Below the pieces are notes generated by a model that saw only the letters and a program-made list of their open reading frames with translations, searched no databases and was not told the origin of the DNA. Of a stretch of DNA of 64,000 nt, positions 27,439-36,832 are shown piece after piece. Source of the DNA: Bordetella parapertussis (GTDB lineage: Bacteria; Pseudomonadota; Gammaproteobacteria; Burkholderiales; Burkholderiaceae_D); assembly GCA_945866125.1 (NCBI GenBank), contig CAMBFZ010000005.1:62001-126000 (forward strand). Reading direction: 5' to 3'. The translations under genes and the position numbers were made by a program. Numbering within the stretch: position 1 is the stretch's first letter; the number at the start of each line of letters is the position of its first letter.

Positions 27439-28128
27439 ATGTCCTCAAGCCCCTCTCCAGCGCTGCAATGCCGTGCACTCTGCAAAGCTTACGGTGCACG
27501 AACGGTACTGCACTATCTCGATTTCACCCTTGCACCCGGCGAATATGTCGCCATCATGGGTGACTCCGGCGTCGGCAAATCCAGTTTACTCAATCTGATT
27601 GCAGGGCTGGACACGCCCGATAGCGGGAGCTTGACGATTGATGGCGCCGTCATGTCCAGCCTTGATGATGCGGCAGCCACATTGCTACGGCGCCAAAAGC
27701 TTGGTTTTATTTTTCAGGCTTTTCACCTTTTGCCCCACCTGACGCTTAACCAGAATATCGCCTTGCCACTCATACTTAATGCAATGCCTCTGGCCCGCGC
27801 GAAGCAGATGCTGGATGCGGTGGGACTCGCCGGACGCGGGGAAGATTTTCCGCGTCAACTCTCTGGCGGTGAATTGCAGCGCGTGGCGATTGCGCGTGCG
27901 CTCGTGCATCAGCCGCGACTTATTTTGGCGGATGAGCCTACCGGCAACCTTGACCCCGATACTGCACGCGATATTTTGCTGCTGCTAAAAAATGAGATCC
28001 GCGCCAGTGCCGCCTCGGCCATCATCGTCACCCATTCCCGCGTAGCTGCAGCAACAGCGGATCGTATTTTGCTCCTGTCACGTACCGGGCTAAAAGAAAT
28101 ACGTGCCGATCAGACTGGGGCGCAATGA
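27439..28128 (+). CDS. ABC transporter ATP-binding protein (MacB/LolD/AttE-like)
   Basis: ATPase of the MacB/LolD class that powers FtsX-type permeases rather than classical substrate transport. The 229-residue protein has Walker A GDSGVGKS, Q-loop FIFQAFHLLPHLT, signature LSGGELQRVAIARAL, Walker B LILADEPTGNLD and switch histidine in IIVTHS. The stop overlaps the permease start as ATGA. With the next two genes it matches the attEFGH arrangement first described in Agrobacterium, where the ATPase is AttE. Confidence 0.9.
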   Translation: MSSSPSPALQCRALCKAYGARTVLHYLDFTLAPGEYVAIMGDSGVGKSSLLNLIAGLDTPDSGSLTIDGAVMSSLDDAAATLLRRQKLGFIFQAFHLLPHLTLNQNIALPLILNAMPLARAKQMLDAVGLAGRGEDFPRQLSGGELQRVAIARALVHQPRLILADEPTGNLDPDTARDILLLLKNEIRASAASAIIVTHSRVAAATADRILLLSRTGLKEIRADQTGAQ

Positions 28129-30629
28129 ATCCTGTTTTGCTGCGCTGGCTGCTATTAGGCGAATGGCGCGCGCATCCGGTTCGCGCGCTCGTAGCGCTCG
28201 CCGCGATTGCGCTCGGCGTAGCACTCGGATTTGGCATTCATCTCATCAACGGCGCTGCCGTAAGCGAATTTTCTGCGGCCGCACGCAGCCTCTCAGGCAG
28301 CGCTGATTTGCAGTTACGCGCACAAGCGCCGCACTTTGACGAAACACATTACTCAAGCATTGCTACCTTACCCGGTGTCGCCATCGCCAGCCCGGTGCTC
28401 GAACTTGATGTTGCCGTCACCGGGCAACGCAACAATCTAAAAGTCCTTGGTATTGATGGTTTTCAAGCCGCAGGCATTGCCCCCGACATGCTCGGCGTAC
28501 CCGACCCCGAGCACCCGTTTGACAGCTTGATGGCCGACACCTTGTTTCTATCTCCGGCGGCACTGCAATGGCTACAACGCAAACAAGGCGATACCCTCGA
28601 ACTACATAGCGGCACGCGCATCATCAGACTGCGTATTGCCGGCACACTGGTGCGCGCACGCGCCGGACAGCGACTTGCCGTGATGGACATCGCCAGCGCG
28701 CAATGGCAGTTTGGCAAACTCGGCCTACTTTCACGCATTGATCTCAAACTCGACCCTGGGGTAGACCGCAGTGCCTTCAAGGCTTCGCTATCTGCCCGGC
28801 TTGCCACAGACTTTGTCATCACGGACGCGGCGGACCAAGATCAACGCACCGACAACATGTCGCGCGCCTATCGGGTCAACCTCAATGTGCTCGCACTAGT
28901 GGCCTTGTTCACCGGCGCGTTTCTGGTCTTCTCAACACAAGCTTTGTCGGTGCTGTGGCGCCGGCCGCAGTTTGCGCTATTGCGCGTCATGGGCGTCACG
29001 CGCCGGCAATTACTTACGCAAGTGCTGCTCGAAGGCACGCTCTTGGGTGCGGCAGGCTCGCTGCTTGGGCTGCTACTGGGCGCGCTGCTCGCGCGCGCTG
29101 CGCTGTCCCTCTTTGGGGGTGATTTGGGTGGTGGTTATTTTCCGGGCGTGCAACCGGTGCTGCAGATTGATGTGCTCGCGGCCTGCGGATTTTTTTTGGG
29201 CGGCAGCGGCGTGGCGATGCTCGGTAGTCTGTCGCCAGCATGGGAAGCGGCGCAGGCCAAGCCGGCTCCAGCCTTAAAATCAGGCAGCGAAGAGGTCGCC
29301 TTGTCTTCGCTGCGTACCGCATGGCCGGCGCTCACCGCCATCGTCTTGGGTGCCGTATTGACCCAATTGCCCCCAGTGGCGGGACTGCCCGTATTTGCTT
29401 ATATCGCTATCGCACTACTGCTTGTTGGCAGCATTGCCCTCATGCCACAACTTGCCGGTATCGTGTTCGCGGCATTGGGCCGGCGCTGGCGTGGTGTCAT
29501 CACTGGACTCATGCTGGCCCGACTGGCCAATGCACCCAATCAGGCATCGATTGCATTAGCCGGCGTCCTGGCCAGTTTTGCGCTGATGGTGGCGATGGCC
29601 ATCATGGTCTCCAGTTTCAGAATGTCGGTCGATGACTGGTTACAGCAATTGCTCTCTGCTGATCTGTATGTACGCACTGCGACGGGAGGTGAAAACGGCG
29701 TACTGCAAGCGGCAGAACAAACACAAGTCGCCGCGATAGCAGGCGTGGTGCGTGCGGAAAAATCGCGCAATCTGTCGTTGACCCTGGACCCGGCGCGCCC
29801 GCCAGTGGCGCTCATTGCGCGCTCGGCCAATAGCGAGGTAGTCGAACGGGTCTTGCCCTTGGTCGGCCCATCGATTGCAGGCTTGGCGCGCCCGGTCTGG
29901 ATTTCTGAGGCGATGGTAGACCTCTATGGCTGGCAACCCGGACAGCAGGTCATGCTGCCCATTGGAATGCAGCGCCATCCCTTCACCGTGGCCGGCGTCT
30001 GGCGCGACTATGCGCGGCAGTCGGGTGCGTTGCAGATACGCCTGCCGGACTATCAGCTATTGTCAGGCGATTTGACGGTGAACGATATGGCGCTATGGGT
30101 GAAAAGTGAGCATAGCACAACGCAAGTCCGACAACAGCTCGCCGCACTTCCCTTTGGCAGCACGCTTGAATTTGCCGAACCCGGCGAGATACGCGCCATC
30201 AGTCTAAAAATATTTGATCGCAGCTTTGTCGTCACCTATCTGCTCGAAGGGGTCGCGATGATCATTGGCCTGTTTGGTGTGGCCGCGACGTTTTCAGCGC
30301 AGACCCTATCGCGCGCGCGAGAGTTTGGCATGCTGCGTCATGTTGGCGTGACGCGCAGACAGATTCTAATGCTGCTGGCCGGCGAAGGCGCACTACTGGC
30401 GACACTGGCGATAGCAGCAGGATTTTTTCTCGGCTGGTGCATTAGTTTGATTCTGGTGTTTATTGTGAATCCCCAGTCGTTTCACTGGACCATGCAATTG
30501 CATATGCCGTGGGGTTTGCTCACTGTCGTGGCTGCCGTATTGCTGCTATCGGCCGCGGTCACGGCGCTGGCATCAGGCAAACTGGCTATCGCCGGCAGTG
30601 CCGTGCGCGCCGTGCGGGAGGATTGGTAA
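28125..30629 (+). CDS. FtsX-like ABC permease (AttF-AttG-type double permease)
   Basis: An 834-residue inner-membrane protein with two FtsX repeats. The first has a transmembrane segment near 22-42, a periplasmic domain of about 200 residues and three helices ending near 375 (FALLRVMGVTRRQLLTQVLLEG). The second begins near residue 460 and ends with EFGMLRHVGVTRRQILMLLAGEG and two further helices. In related loci these halves are separate AttF and AttG proteins; here they read as one polypeptide. Coupled by four bases to the ATPase; the AttH-like gene starts three bases after its stop codon ends. Confidence 0.88.
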   Translation: MNPVLLRWLLLGEWRAHPVRALVALAAIALGVALGFGIHLINGAAVSEFSAAARSLSGSADLQLRAQAPHFDETHYSSIATLPGVAIASPVLELDVAVTGQRNNLKVLGIDGFQAAGIAPDMLGVPDPEHPFDSLMADTLFLSPAALQWLQRKQGDTLELHSGTRIIRLRIAGTLVRARAGQRLAVMDIASAQWQFGKLGLLSRIDLKLDPGVDRSAFKASLSARLATDFVITDAADQDQRTDNMSRAYRVNLNVLALVALFTGAFLVFSTQALSVLWRRPQFALLRVMGVTRRQLLTQVLLEGTLLGAAGSLLGLLLGALLARAALSLFGGDLGGGYFPGVQPVLQIDVLAACGFFLGGSGVAMLGSLSPAWEAAQAKPAPALKSGSEEVALSSLRTAWPALTAIVLGAVLTQLPPVAGLPVFAYIAIALLLVGSIALMPQLAGIVFAALGRRWRGVITGLMLARLANAPNQASIALAGVLASFALMVAMAIMVSSFRMSVDDWLQQLLSADLYVRTATGGENGVLQAAEQTQVAAIAGVVRAEKSRNLSLTLDPARPPVALIARSANSEVVERVLPLVGPSIAGLARPVWISEAMVDLYGWQPGQQVMLPIGMQRHPFTVAGVWRDYARQSGALQIRLPDYQLLSGDLTVNDMALWVKSEHSTTQVRQQLAALPFGSTLEFAEPGEIRAISLKIFDRSFVVTYLLEGVAMIIGLFGVAATFSAQTLSRAREFGMLRHVGVTRRQILMLLAGEGALLATLAIAAGFFLGWCISLILVFIVNPQSFHWTMQLHMPWGLLTVVAAVLLLSAAVTALASGKLAIAGSAVRAVREDW

Positions 30630-30631
30630 GC

Positions 30632-31714
30632 ATGCCGCATCAAATCCGACAGACGCTTTGTCTTTTATTGTGCCTCCTCTGGACCAGCCTGGGACTAGCT
30701 GCGCCACCCCAATTCAGCGCCGTCACGCCCGGTAAAGCCCTGCGTATTCCGCACGATACCGGCGCCCACCCTGACTTTCGCACTGAGTGGTGGTATGTCA
30801 CTGGCTGGCTACAAACGCCCACGGGTAAACCGCTGGGCTTTCAAGTGACGTTCTTTCGCTCGGCGACCGAGCATGATCGCGCCAACCCAAGTGGTTTCGC
30901 GCCGAGCCAACTAATCGTCGCCCACGCGGCATTGTCTGACCCTGCTGTAGGCAAACTGCATCACGACCAGAAAATCGCGCGGGCCGGCATGGGCTTGGCG
31001 GATGCCAAAGAAGGGTATACCGATCTTCAATTGCATAACTGGCGCATGAAACGCGCACCCGACGGCAGTTATCAGATCAGTCTGCCAGCACGTGAATTTG
31101 CACTAACACTCACGCTCTCACCGACCCAGCCTGTTTTATTGCAAGGCGAAGCCGGCTTTTCGCGTAAAGGTCCAAGACCTGGCCAGGCCAGCTACTACAT
31201 CACGGAGCCGCACTTGCAAGTCCAGGGACAATTACAGCGCGCCGGCCGCAGTGTAGCGGTCACAGGCACAGCCTGGATGGACCATGAATGGTCGACCTCG
31301 GTCCTTGACCCGCAAGCCACTGGTTGGGATTGGGTGGGTGCCAATCTGGACGATGGCTCGGCACTCATGGCCTTTCAGATTCGTGCAAAAAATGGCGGCA
31401 CAGTATGGCGGCATGCGACACTGCGCGATGCCGCAGGCCATGTGACGCAATACAGCGGCGACAAGATACGCTTTACCCCGCAACGGCATTGGCGATCGCC
31501 CCGAACCGGCGCCCGCTACCCAGTGGCTATGGTGATCGACACCGGTGGCACACGCTGGCTGCTCACGCCGCTGCAGGACGATCAGGAACTCGACTCGCGC
31601 CAATCAACCGGCGCGGTTTACTGGGAAGGCGCCGTTGGCGTAACACGCGACGGCAAACAGGCCGGGCGCGCTTATTTTGAAATGACCGGCTACGTAAAAC
31701 CACTAAAATTATGA
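30632..31714 (+). CDS. AttH/CrtC-like exported protein (hydroxyneurosporene synthase family)
   Basis: A 360-residue protein with a signal peptide (CLLLCLLWTSLGLAAPP). It belongs to the family that contains carotenoid 1,2-hydratase CrtC and AttH, a pair of lipocalin-like domains. Family features are the early PHDTGAHPDFRTEWWYVTGW and the central TGTAWMDHEWSTSVLDPQ with conserved acid and tryptophan residues. With an AttEFG-like transporter beside it, an envelope or lipid export role is more likely than carotenoid synthesis, and no carotenoid genes are present. GGAGG before the ATG at 30632 supports the start. It overlaps the next gene as ATGA. Confidence 0.87.
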   Translation: MPHQIRQTLCLLLCLLWTSLGLAAPPQFSAVTPGKALRIPHDTGAHPDFRTEWWYVTGWLQTPTGKPLGFQVTFFRSATEHDRANPSGFAPSQLIVAHAALSDPAVGKLHHDQKIARAGMGLADAKEGYTDLQLHNWRMKRAPDGSYQISLPAREFALTLTLSPTQPVLLQGEAGFSRKGPRPGQASYYITEPHLQVQGQLQRAGRSVAVTGTAWMDHEWSTSVLDPQATGWDWVGANLDDGSALMAFQIRAKNGGTVWRHATLRDAAGHVTQYSGDKIRFTPQRHWRSPRTGARYPVAMVIDTGGTRWLLTPLQDDQELDSRQSTGAVYWEGAVGVTRDGKQAGRAYFEMTGYVKPLKL

Positions 31715-33495
31715 CAACAAAAACTGATCGCCCGGCCGCCAAGAGTGGCTTGAAAACACTTGCGCGGCTACTGCCTTTTCTCGCTCCCTATAAAAAAGAA
31801 TTCGTCCTGGCCGGCATCGCACTGGTGATTGCGGCGGCCGCTACGCTGGCTGTACCGTACGCGTTTCGGCAAATGATCGATCTGGGTTTCGCGTCCGGCG
31901 GTAATGGCAATGCCGCCCATATCAATCAATATTTTCTGGCCTTGTTTGGCGTGGCAGCGGTACTCGCTGTCTCGGTTGCTGCGCGCTTTTACATGGTGTC
32001 ATGGCTGGGCGAGCGCGTGACGGCCGACATCCGCAGTACCGTCTACGCGCATGTGGTTAAACAAAGTCCGCAATTTTTTGAGACCACCCAAACCGGGGAA
32101 GTTCTCTCACGGTTGACGACTGACACCACACTGATTCAGTCATTAGTAGGCACCAGCATTTCGATGGCGCTGCGTAACCTGCTGCTCTTCATCGGCGGGC
32201 TGCTGATGATGTTCATCACTAGCGTCAAACTCTCTGCCATTATTTTGGTCATGCTGCTGGCCGTGGTGCTGCCGATTGTGATGTTTGGCCGTCGGGTACG
32301 TAAACTTTCGCGAGACTCACAAGACCGGATCGCAGACGCCTCCGGCATGGCCGGTGAGATTCTCAATGCCATGCCAACCGTACAGGCCTTTACCCACGAA
32401 CAGATCGAAGCCGAACGTTTCAACGTGTCGGTGCAGCACGCATTCAACACCGCGATCAATCGTATTCGTGCGCGCTCCATCCTCACCGTAATGGCGATTT
32501 CCCTCATCTTTGGTGCGATCGTGTTTGTGCTGTGGCTAGGTGCGCATGCCGTCCTTGAGGGCCGCATGAGTGCTGGCGAGCTGGGGCAGTTTGTGCTCTA
32601 CACGGCGATCCTGGCGGGTGCTGTCGGCGCGCTCGCCGAAGTCATGGGCGAAGCGCAGCGCGCAGCCGGCGCCAGCGAAAGACTTCTTGAACTGCTGGCT
32701 GAGCGTTCCCCCATTACCGAGCCCGCGCAGCCGCTAGCGCTGCCGGCACGCACCGAGAATGGCGCAACAGTCCATATCGAAGGACTGCACTTTCATTATC
32801 CGTCCCGTCCGGATACGGCTGCCTTGTCGGCGTTGTCGCTCCATGTGTCGCCGGGAGAAACCGTCGCCATCGTTGGCCCCTCAGGCGCAGGCAAAACGAC
32901 GTTGTTTCAAATGCTGCTGCGTTTTTATGATCCGCAAGAGGGCATCATTACGCTTGATGGCGTCGACATCCGCGCGCTTGACTTACATACCTTGCGCAAT
33001 GCCATTGGCATTGTGCCGCAAGACACGGTCGTGTTTTCTGCGAACGCGATGGAAAATATCCGCTATGGCCGACCCGACGCCACCGATGACGAAGTCATTA
33101 CGGCCGCGACGCTGGCCGCTGCGCATGAATTTATTGAACGGCTGCCAGAAGGATATCAATCCTTTTTGGGCGAGCGCGGAGTGCGTCTATCAGGCGGCCA
33201 GCGTCAGCGCATTGCGATTGCGCGTGCACTGTTAAAAAATCCACCTTTGCTTTTGCTTGACGAAGCCACGAGCGCGCTTGACGCCGAGTCGGAACGACTC
33301 GTGCAAGGTGCGCTTGAGGTAGCCATGCTGGGCCGAACGACACTGGTCATTGCGCACCGCCTGGCGACGGTACAAAGAGCGACCCGTATTATCGTGATGG
33401 AACATGGCTGTATTGTTGAAACCGGCACCCATGCATCGCTGGTAGCGCAAGGCGGTCTCTATGCGAGCCTGGCCGCCTTGCAGTTTACGCACTAG
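31711..33495 (+). CDS. ABC exporter, fused permease and ATPase (MsbA/ABCB-like)
   Basis: A 594-residue half-transporter. The N-terminal six-helix ABC membrane domain (about 20-320) contains the coupling segment FFETTQTGEVLSRLTTDT. The ATPase domain (about 345-590) has Walker A GPSGAGKT, Q-loop VPQDTVVF, signature LSGGQRQRIAIARAL, Walker B LLLLDEATSALD and H-loop VIAHRL. Its substrate is unknown; lipid or hydrophobic-compound export is typical of the class. The start is coupled to the AttH-like gene through ATGA, so one polycistronic unit of four genes is likely. Confidence 0.92.
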   Translation: MTTKTDRPAAKSGLKTLARLLPFLAPYKKEFVLAGIALVIAAAATLAVPYAFRQMIDLGFASGGNGNAAHINQYFLALFGVAAVLAVSVAARFYMVSWLGERVTADIRSTVYAHVVKQSPQFFETTQTGEVLSRLTTDTTLIQSLVGTSISMALRNLLLFIGGLLMMFITSVKLSAIILVMLLAVVLPIVMFGRRVRKLSRDSQDRIADASGMAGEILNAMPTVQAFTHEQIEAERFNVSVQHAFNTAINRIRARSILTVMAISLIFGAIVFVLWLGAHAVLEGRMSAGELGQFVLYTAILAGAVGALAEVMGEAQRAAGASERLLELLAERSPITEPAQPLALPARTENGATVHIEGLHFHYPSRPDTAALSALSLHVSPGETVAIVGPSGAGKTTLFQMLLRFYDPQEGIITLDGVDIRALDLHTLRNAIGIVPQDTVVFSANAMENIRYGRPDATDDEVITAATLAAAHEFIERLPEGYQSFLGERGVRLSGGQRQRIAIARALLKNPPLLLLDEATSALDAESERLVQGALEVAMLGRTTLVIAHRLATVQRATRIIVMEHGCIVETGTHASLVAQGGLYASLAALQFTH

Positions 33496-33508
33496 CCGAC
33501 ACGAAAAA

Positions 33509-33916
33509 TTAGTGCAAGGTGTTGAGCTGCTGTTGTGCGTGACGCTGTAAATCATAATGTCCAGGATCGTAGCGACCTCGCTCAATCACGGACTCATACA
33601 TCAGCTTTGCCTGTTCGGTATCGCCATTTTTTTCCAGGCATTCTGCCAATCTAAGTACTGCCGGTATGCAGTCAGGGTCAAGTAGCAAGGTGTAGCCGTA
33701 AAAGGCCGACGCAGCCTGACAGTAGCCTAAAAATTGCAGGCTCATCGCAGTGAGAAAATGAAAGCGCCAATCATCTGGCCGGATAGTCGACAACTCTAGC
33801 GCCAGAGGCAAGGCCTGTTGATAATTCGCTTGCTGAAAAAAATCAAACGCTTTTTGGTAGAGAAGCTCTGATTCAATTTTGGCGTTATCGGCCGCATCCA
33901 TCACGTTATCAGCCAT
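33509..33916 (-). CDS. LcrH/SycD-like TPR protein (type III secretion chaperone family)
   Basis: A 135-residue, mostly helical protein with three tetratricopeptide-like repeats. It resembles the class II chaperones of type III secretion (LcrH/SycD, SicA). Compare LYQKAFDFFQQANYQQAL (about 19-36), then a RF-containing repeat RFHFLTAMSLQFLGYCQAAS, then AVLRLAECLEKNGDTEQAK with the family's AEC motif. Such chaperones bind secreted translocators or effectors in the cytoplasm. GGGAG eight bases upstream supports the start, and the gene overlaps the upstream partner by eight bases. No secretion apparatus gene lies in this window. A generic TPR role is the alternative. Confidence 0.75.
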   Translation of the reverse strand: MADNVMDAADNAKIESELLYQKAFDFFQQANYQQALPLALELSTIRPDDWRFHFLTAMSLQFLGYCQAASAFYGYTLLLDPDCIPAVLRLAECLEKNGDTEQAKLMYESVIERGRYDPGHYDLQRHAQQQLNTLH

Positions 33917-35069
33917 GATTCACGCTCCCGACTTGGGATGAGAACATCGTGGCTGCAACGTCAAGATAATCGACAACTGCAAATACCGCGATATTGATTT
34001 GCTCTTGTGGTCTGACGTAATCAAGATATTGAAAACCGGACATCAAAATTTGTTCATTTTCAAAACAGATAAGAAGAATGTAGGCAAAAAATATTTCTTC
34101 CCGTTGGCTTAATTCTTCTTTTACGTAACCAATCGGATCCCACGCCTCCTTGGCTGATTCAACAGCACTTTTCCCGGGGACGTCATCTGGGGCCACTGAT
34201 GCAGGCGCGGCAGACACCACTTCATTAGACAAAGAAGAATCAGCCAGGACCTTATACATAGAGGGCGAAGGAGGAAATTCCATGTGCGGGGACAGGTCGA
34301 TGGACTCGACCTCGCGGAACGCAGCTTTTGCACGGAAAAATACTTTTAGCGGGCTGGCCGAAGGCATCGCTTCTGCCATCCTAACTTTCATCGACTTGAC
34401 CGACGCATGCATTTTTTTTGTCAACCCTTTGAAGCGAGACTTAGCGCTTTGTTTGGGATAGTGGCCCGCGCTTGCCTCAATCGATAGGTCGCTCTTTGAT
34501 TCGACTTCTACTGGATTCAGGTTGTTTTCCTTAATAAAAATGACGGCCTCTTTAAATTTTTTCTTGGCAGCAGAAATACCTGCCTTGATATCTTGCTCCA
34601 GATTTCTTTTTTTATTACGGGTATCAGACCGGGCGCTCTGCTCTTCTAGGGTTTTGGATTCAGACTGATGCTCCCCTTCGTCGATCCCTTGCACGAAAAC
34701 CTCCTGGACTCGCGACAAGTGAGCCACAGCGCCGTGTAGCCCTGCACTGCCAGCAGCCTCAGCGAAGGGATTCGGGGCGCCGTGACCGTTATAAAAATCC
34801 GGATCATGCGCAAACGGTTGGTCATCTTGTAAAAATATAGACGGACCACTGTCAGCGAATGGATCAGGCGTATTTTCCGATAGGGGCTCCCCTGAAACGA
34901 TCCCGATTGCAGCGGTCATTGGTTTTGGCAATGGTGTGATGTCGGAGTGCGCGAACCAATCAGACGGACTCCCTAACGATGCCGACGTAGTTGTCGTCGC
35001 AATCGCTACGGGCGAGGCCTGATCCGATGCATTGATGGGACGGTTGGTACTATGTAGACTCACGGTCAT
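33909..35069 (-). CDS. Unknown 386-aa protein, candidate secreted partner of the LcrH-like chaperone
   Basis: I do not recognise this family. The Ser/Thr-rich first 60 residues look disordered and lack a Sec signal. Residues 66-102 contain the motifs DPF (69-71), DPDF (89-92) and NPF (100-102). A lysine-rich, probably helical region follows (about 148-250). The last 75 residues (EEIFFAYILLICFENEQILM onward) are hydrophobic and helical without an obvious membrane span. ATG 35069 has GGAG seven bases upstream; an ATG 31 codons further upstream is rejected. Overlap with the chaperone-like gene makes a secreted effector or translocator plausible by context only. Confidence 0.7.
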   Translation of the reverse strand: MTVSLHSTNRPINASDQASPVAIATTTTSASLGSPSDWFAHSDITPLPKPMTAAIGIVSGEPLSENTPDPFADSGPSIFLQDDQPFAHDPDFYNGHGAPNPFAEAAGSAGLHGAVAHLSRVQEVFVQGIDEGEHQSESKTLEEQSARSDTRNKKRNLEQDIKAGISAAKKKFKEAVIFIKENNLNPVEVESKSDLSIEASAGHYPKQSAKSRFKGLTKKMHASVKSMKVRMAEAMPSASPLKVFFRAKAAFREVESIDLSPHMEFPPSPSMYKVLADSSLSNEVVSAAPASVAPDDVPGKSAVESAKEAWDPIGYVKEELSQREEIFFAYILLICFENEQILMSGFQYLDYVRPQEQINIAVFAVVDYLDVAATMFSSQVGSVNHG

Positions 35070-35304
35070 AATGCGCTCCAAAAATTGGGTATTAAATACG
35101 GGATAGGGTTTGAATTTACATGGACGTAGGGCCTGTCTTGCCCGATGTCGGTCACTCATCACGGGAACCAGTTCCGCTCGGATCAGACGGCTGCTGCTAT
35201 ACCCTGTCCGACCCCAAAGACAAACATGGAGTTTTCATTGTGACAATTAAGTAAAACGCGGCGATCGGCAAGGTAAAATACGGCGACCAAGAAAATTTCT
35301 TCCC

Positions 35305-36099
35305 ATGCGCCCCTACCTCGACTTCATGCGCCATGTCTACGAACATGGCACCACCAAGACCGACCGCACCGGGACCGGCACACGCTCGGTTTTTGGTTAC
35401 CAAATGCGCTTCGATTTACAGCAAGGGTTCCCCTTGGTCACCACCAAGAAGCTGCATCTGAAATCCATTGTCCATGAGCTGATCTGGTTTTTAGCCGGCT
35501 CGACTAATACTCGCTACCTGAAAGAAAACGGTGTGTCGATTTGGGATGAATGGGCTGACGCCAACGGCGATCTTGGCCCCATCTATGGCTATCAGTGGCG
35601 ATCGTGGCCGACCCCGGGCGGTGGGCATGTCGACCAGATCGCGCAATTGATTCAACAGATCAAAAGTAATCCGGATTCTCGTCGGCTGATTGTCTCGGCT
35701 TGGAACGTCGGCGATATTCCCCAAATGAAGCTGCCGCCCTGCCACGCATTTTTTCAGTTTTATGTCGCCGATGGCAAACTGTCTTGCCAGCTGTATCAGC
35801 GGAGCGCTGATATTTTTCTGGGCGTGCCATTCAACATTGCGTCCTACGCGCTGTTGACCCATATGGTGGCTGAGCAAACGGGACTTGAAGTGGGCGACTT
35901 TGTCTGGACCGGTGGCGATTGTCATTTATATGCCAATCATATGGATCAGGTTCGCGAGCAGCTTTCGCGTGAAACCCTGCCTTTGCCTACACTCCATCTG
36001 AAGCGCAAGCCCGATTCAATTTTTGATTATCGCTTTGATGATATTGAAATCGTTCGCTACACCTCGCATGCGGCCATCAAAGCGCCGGTGGCAGTCTGA
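35305..36099 (+). CDS. thyA: Thymidylate synthase
   Basis: Methylates dUMP to dTMP using methylenetetrahydrofolate. The 264-residue length is that of E. coli ThyA, and the catalytic cysteine falls at residue 146 in LPPCHAFFQF. Other family motifs are DRTGTGTRSVFG, WDEWAD and LYQRSADIFLGVPFNIASYA. folA follows 154 bases downstream, the usual pairing since ThyA produces the dihydrofolate that FolA reduces. Confidence 0.98.
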   Translation: MRPYLDFMRHVYEHGTTKTDRTGTGTRSVFGYQMRFDLQQGFPLVTTKKLHLKSIVHELIWFLAGSTNTRYLKENGVSIWDEWADANGDLGPIYGYQWRSWPTPGGGHVDQIAQLIQQIKSNPDSRRLIVSAWNVGDIPQMKLPPCHAFFQFYVADGKLSCQLYQRSADIFLGVPFNIASYALLTHMVAEQTGLEVGDFVWTGGDCHLYANHMDQVREQLSRETLPLPTLHLKRKPDSIFDYRFDDIEIVRYTSHAAIKAPVAV

Positions 36100-36253
36100 G
36101 TTAACTCGGCGTACCCAGAAAAACGGCAAGATAGAAAAAGCTCCGCTAACCAAGCACAGTGATTCAAACCGGTCAGTCTTGTAGGCCAAGGAAAACATCC
36201 AAGCCTATCCAGTATCATTGCACCGTCTGAAACAATTAAAGCGTCGGTTCGAC

Positions 36254-36739
36254 ATGCCCGCCACCCTTACCCTAATCGTCGCTACCGACCGCCAAAATGG
36301 CATCGGCATCCACAACACCTTGCCCTGGCGCCTGCCGGAAGACTTGGCTTTTTTCAAACGCACCACCACCGGCCACCCCATCATCATGGGTCGCAAGACA
36401 TTTGATTCGATAGGCCGGCCGCTGCCGAACCGGCGCAATATCGTCGTCACCCGTAATCCCGACTGGTCGCACGCAAGCGTAGAGGCAGTAGCTTCACTGC
36501 AGCAGGCTGCTGCGCTGGCAGGTGATGGCGAAGCCTTTGTGATTGGCGGCGCGCAGGTCTACGCCGAGGCGCTACCGCTGGCCACGCGCCTGATCATCAC
36601 CGAGATTGGTGCCGACTTTGAATGCGATGCATTCTTCCCCAAGCTTGCTCCATCCGAGTGGGTTGAGACCTCGCGCGAGCCGCATCATTCAGTCGACAAT
36701 GGCTTTGATTATTCTTTTGTTATCTATCAGCGGCGCTAA
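36254..36739 (+). CDS. folA: Dihydrofolate reductase
   Basis: Reduces dihydrofolate to tetrahydrofolate with NADPH; target of trimethoprim. The 161-residue protein has the active-site segment IGIHNTLPWRLPEDLAFFK with Asp30 in the role of E. coli Asp27, the NADPH-binding IIMGRKTFDSIGRPLPNR, and FVIGGAQVYAEALP. ATG 36254 is preferred over an in-frame TTG twelve codons upstream, since the family N terminus starts here. It lies downstream of thyA on the same strand. Confidence 0.96.
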   Translation: MPATLTLIVATDRQNGIGIHNTLPWRLPEDLAFFKRTTTGHPIIMGRKTFDSIGRPLPNRRNIVVTRNPDWSHASVEAVASLQQAAALAGDGEAFVIGGAQVYAEALPLATRLIITEIGADFECDAFFPKLAPSEWVETSREPHHSVDNGFDYSFVIYQRR

Positions 36740-36832
36740 GGTCAAAAGGGGCGTGGATTTCTCCCATGCCGCCCCCATATCTGAGAAAATCCCGCTTTCG
36801 CATTTTTTGACGCTACTGCGTCCGGAGAACCC

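Noticed and set aside
30632..31714. Carotenoid hydratase as the function of the CrtC-like protein
   Set aside because: No carotenoid genes are present and the AttEFGH-like neighbours suit an envelope role better.
35070..35304. hrpII/PIP-type regulatory box (TTCG-N16-TTCG) before the 386-aa gene
   Set aside because: No pair of TTCG at that spacing was found here, nor upstream of the genes at 45.5 and 57.5 kb, so control by an HrpB-like activator is not supported.
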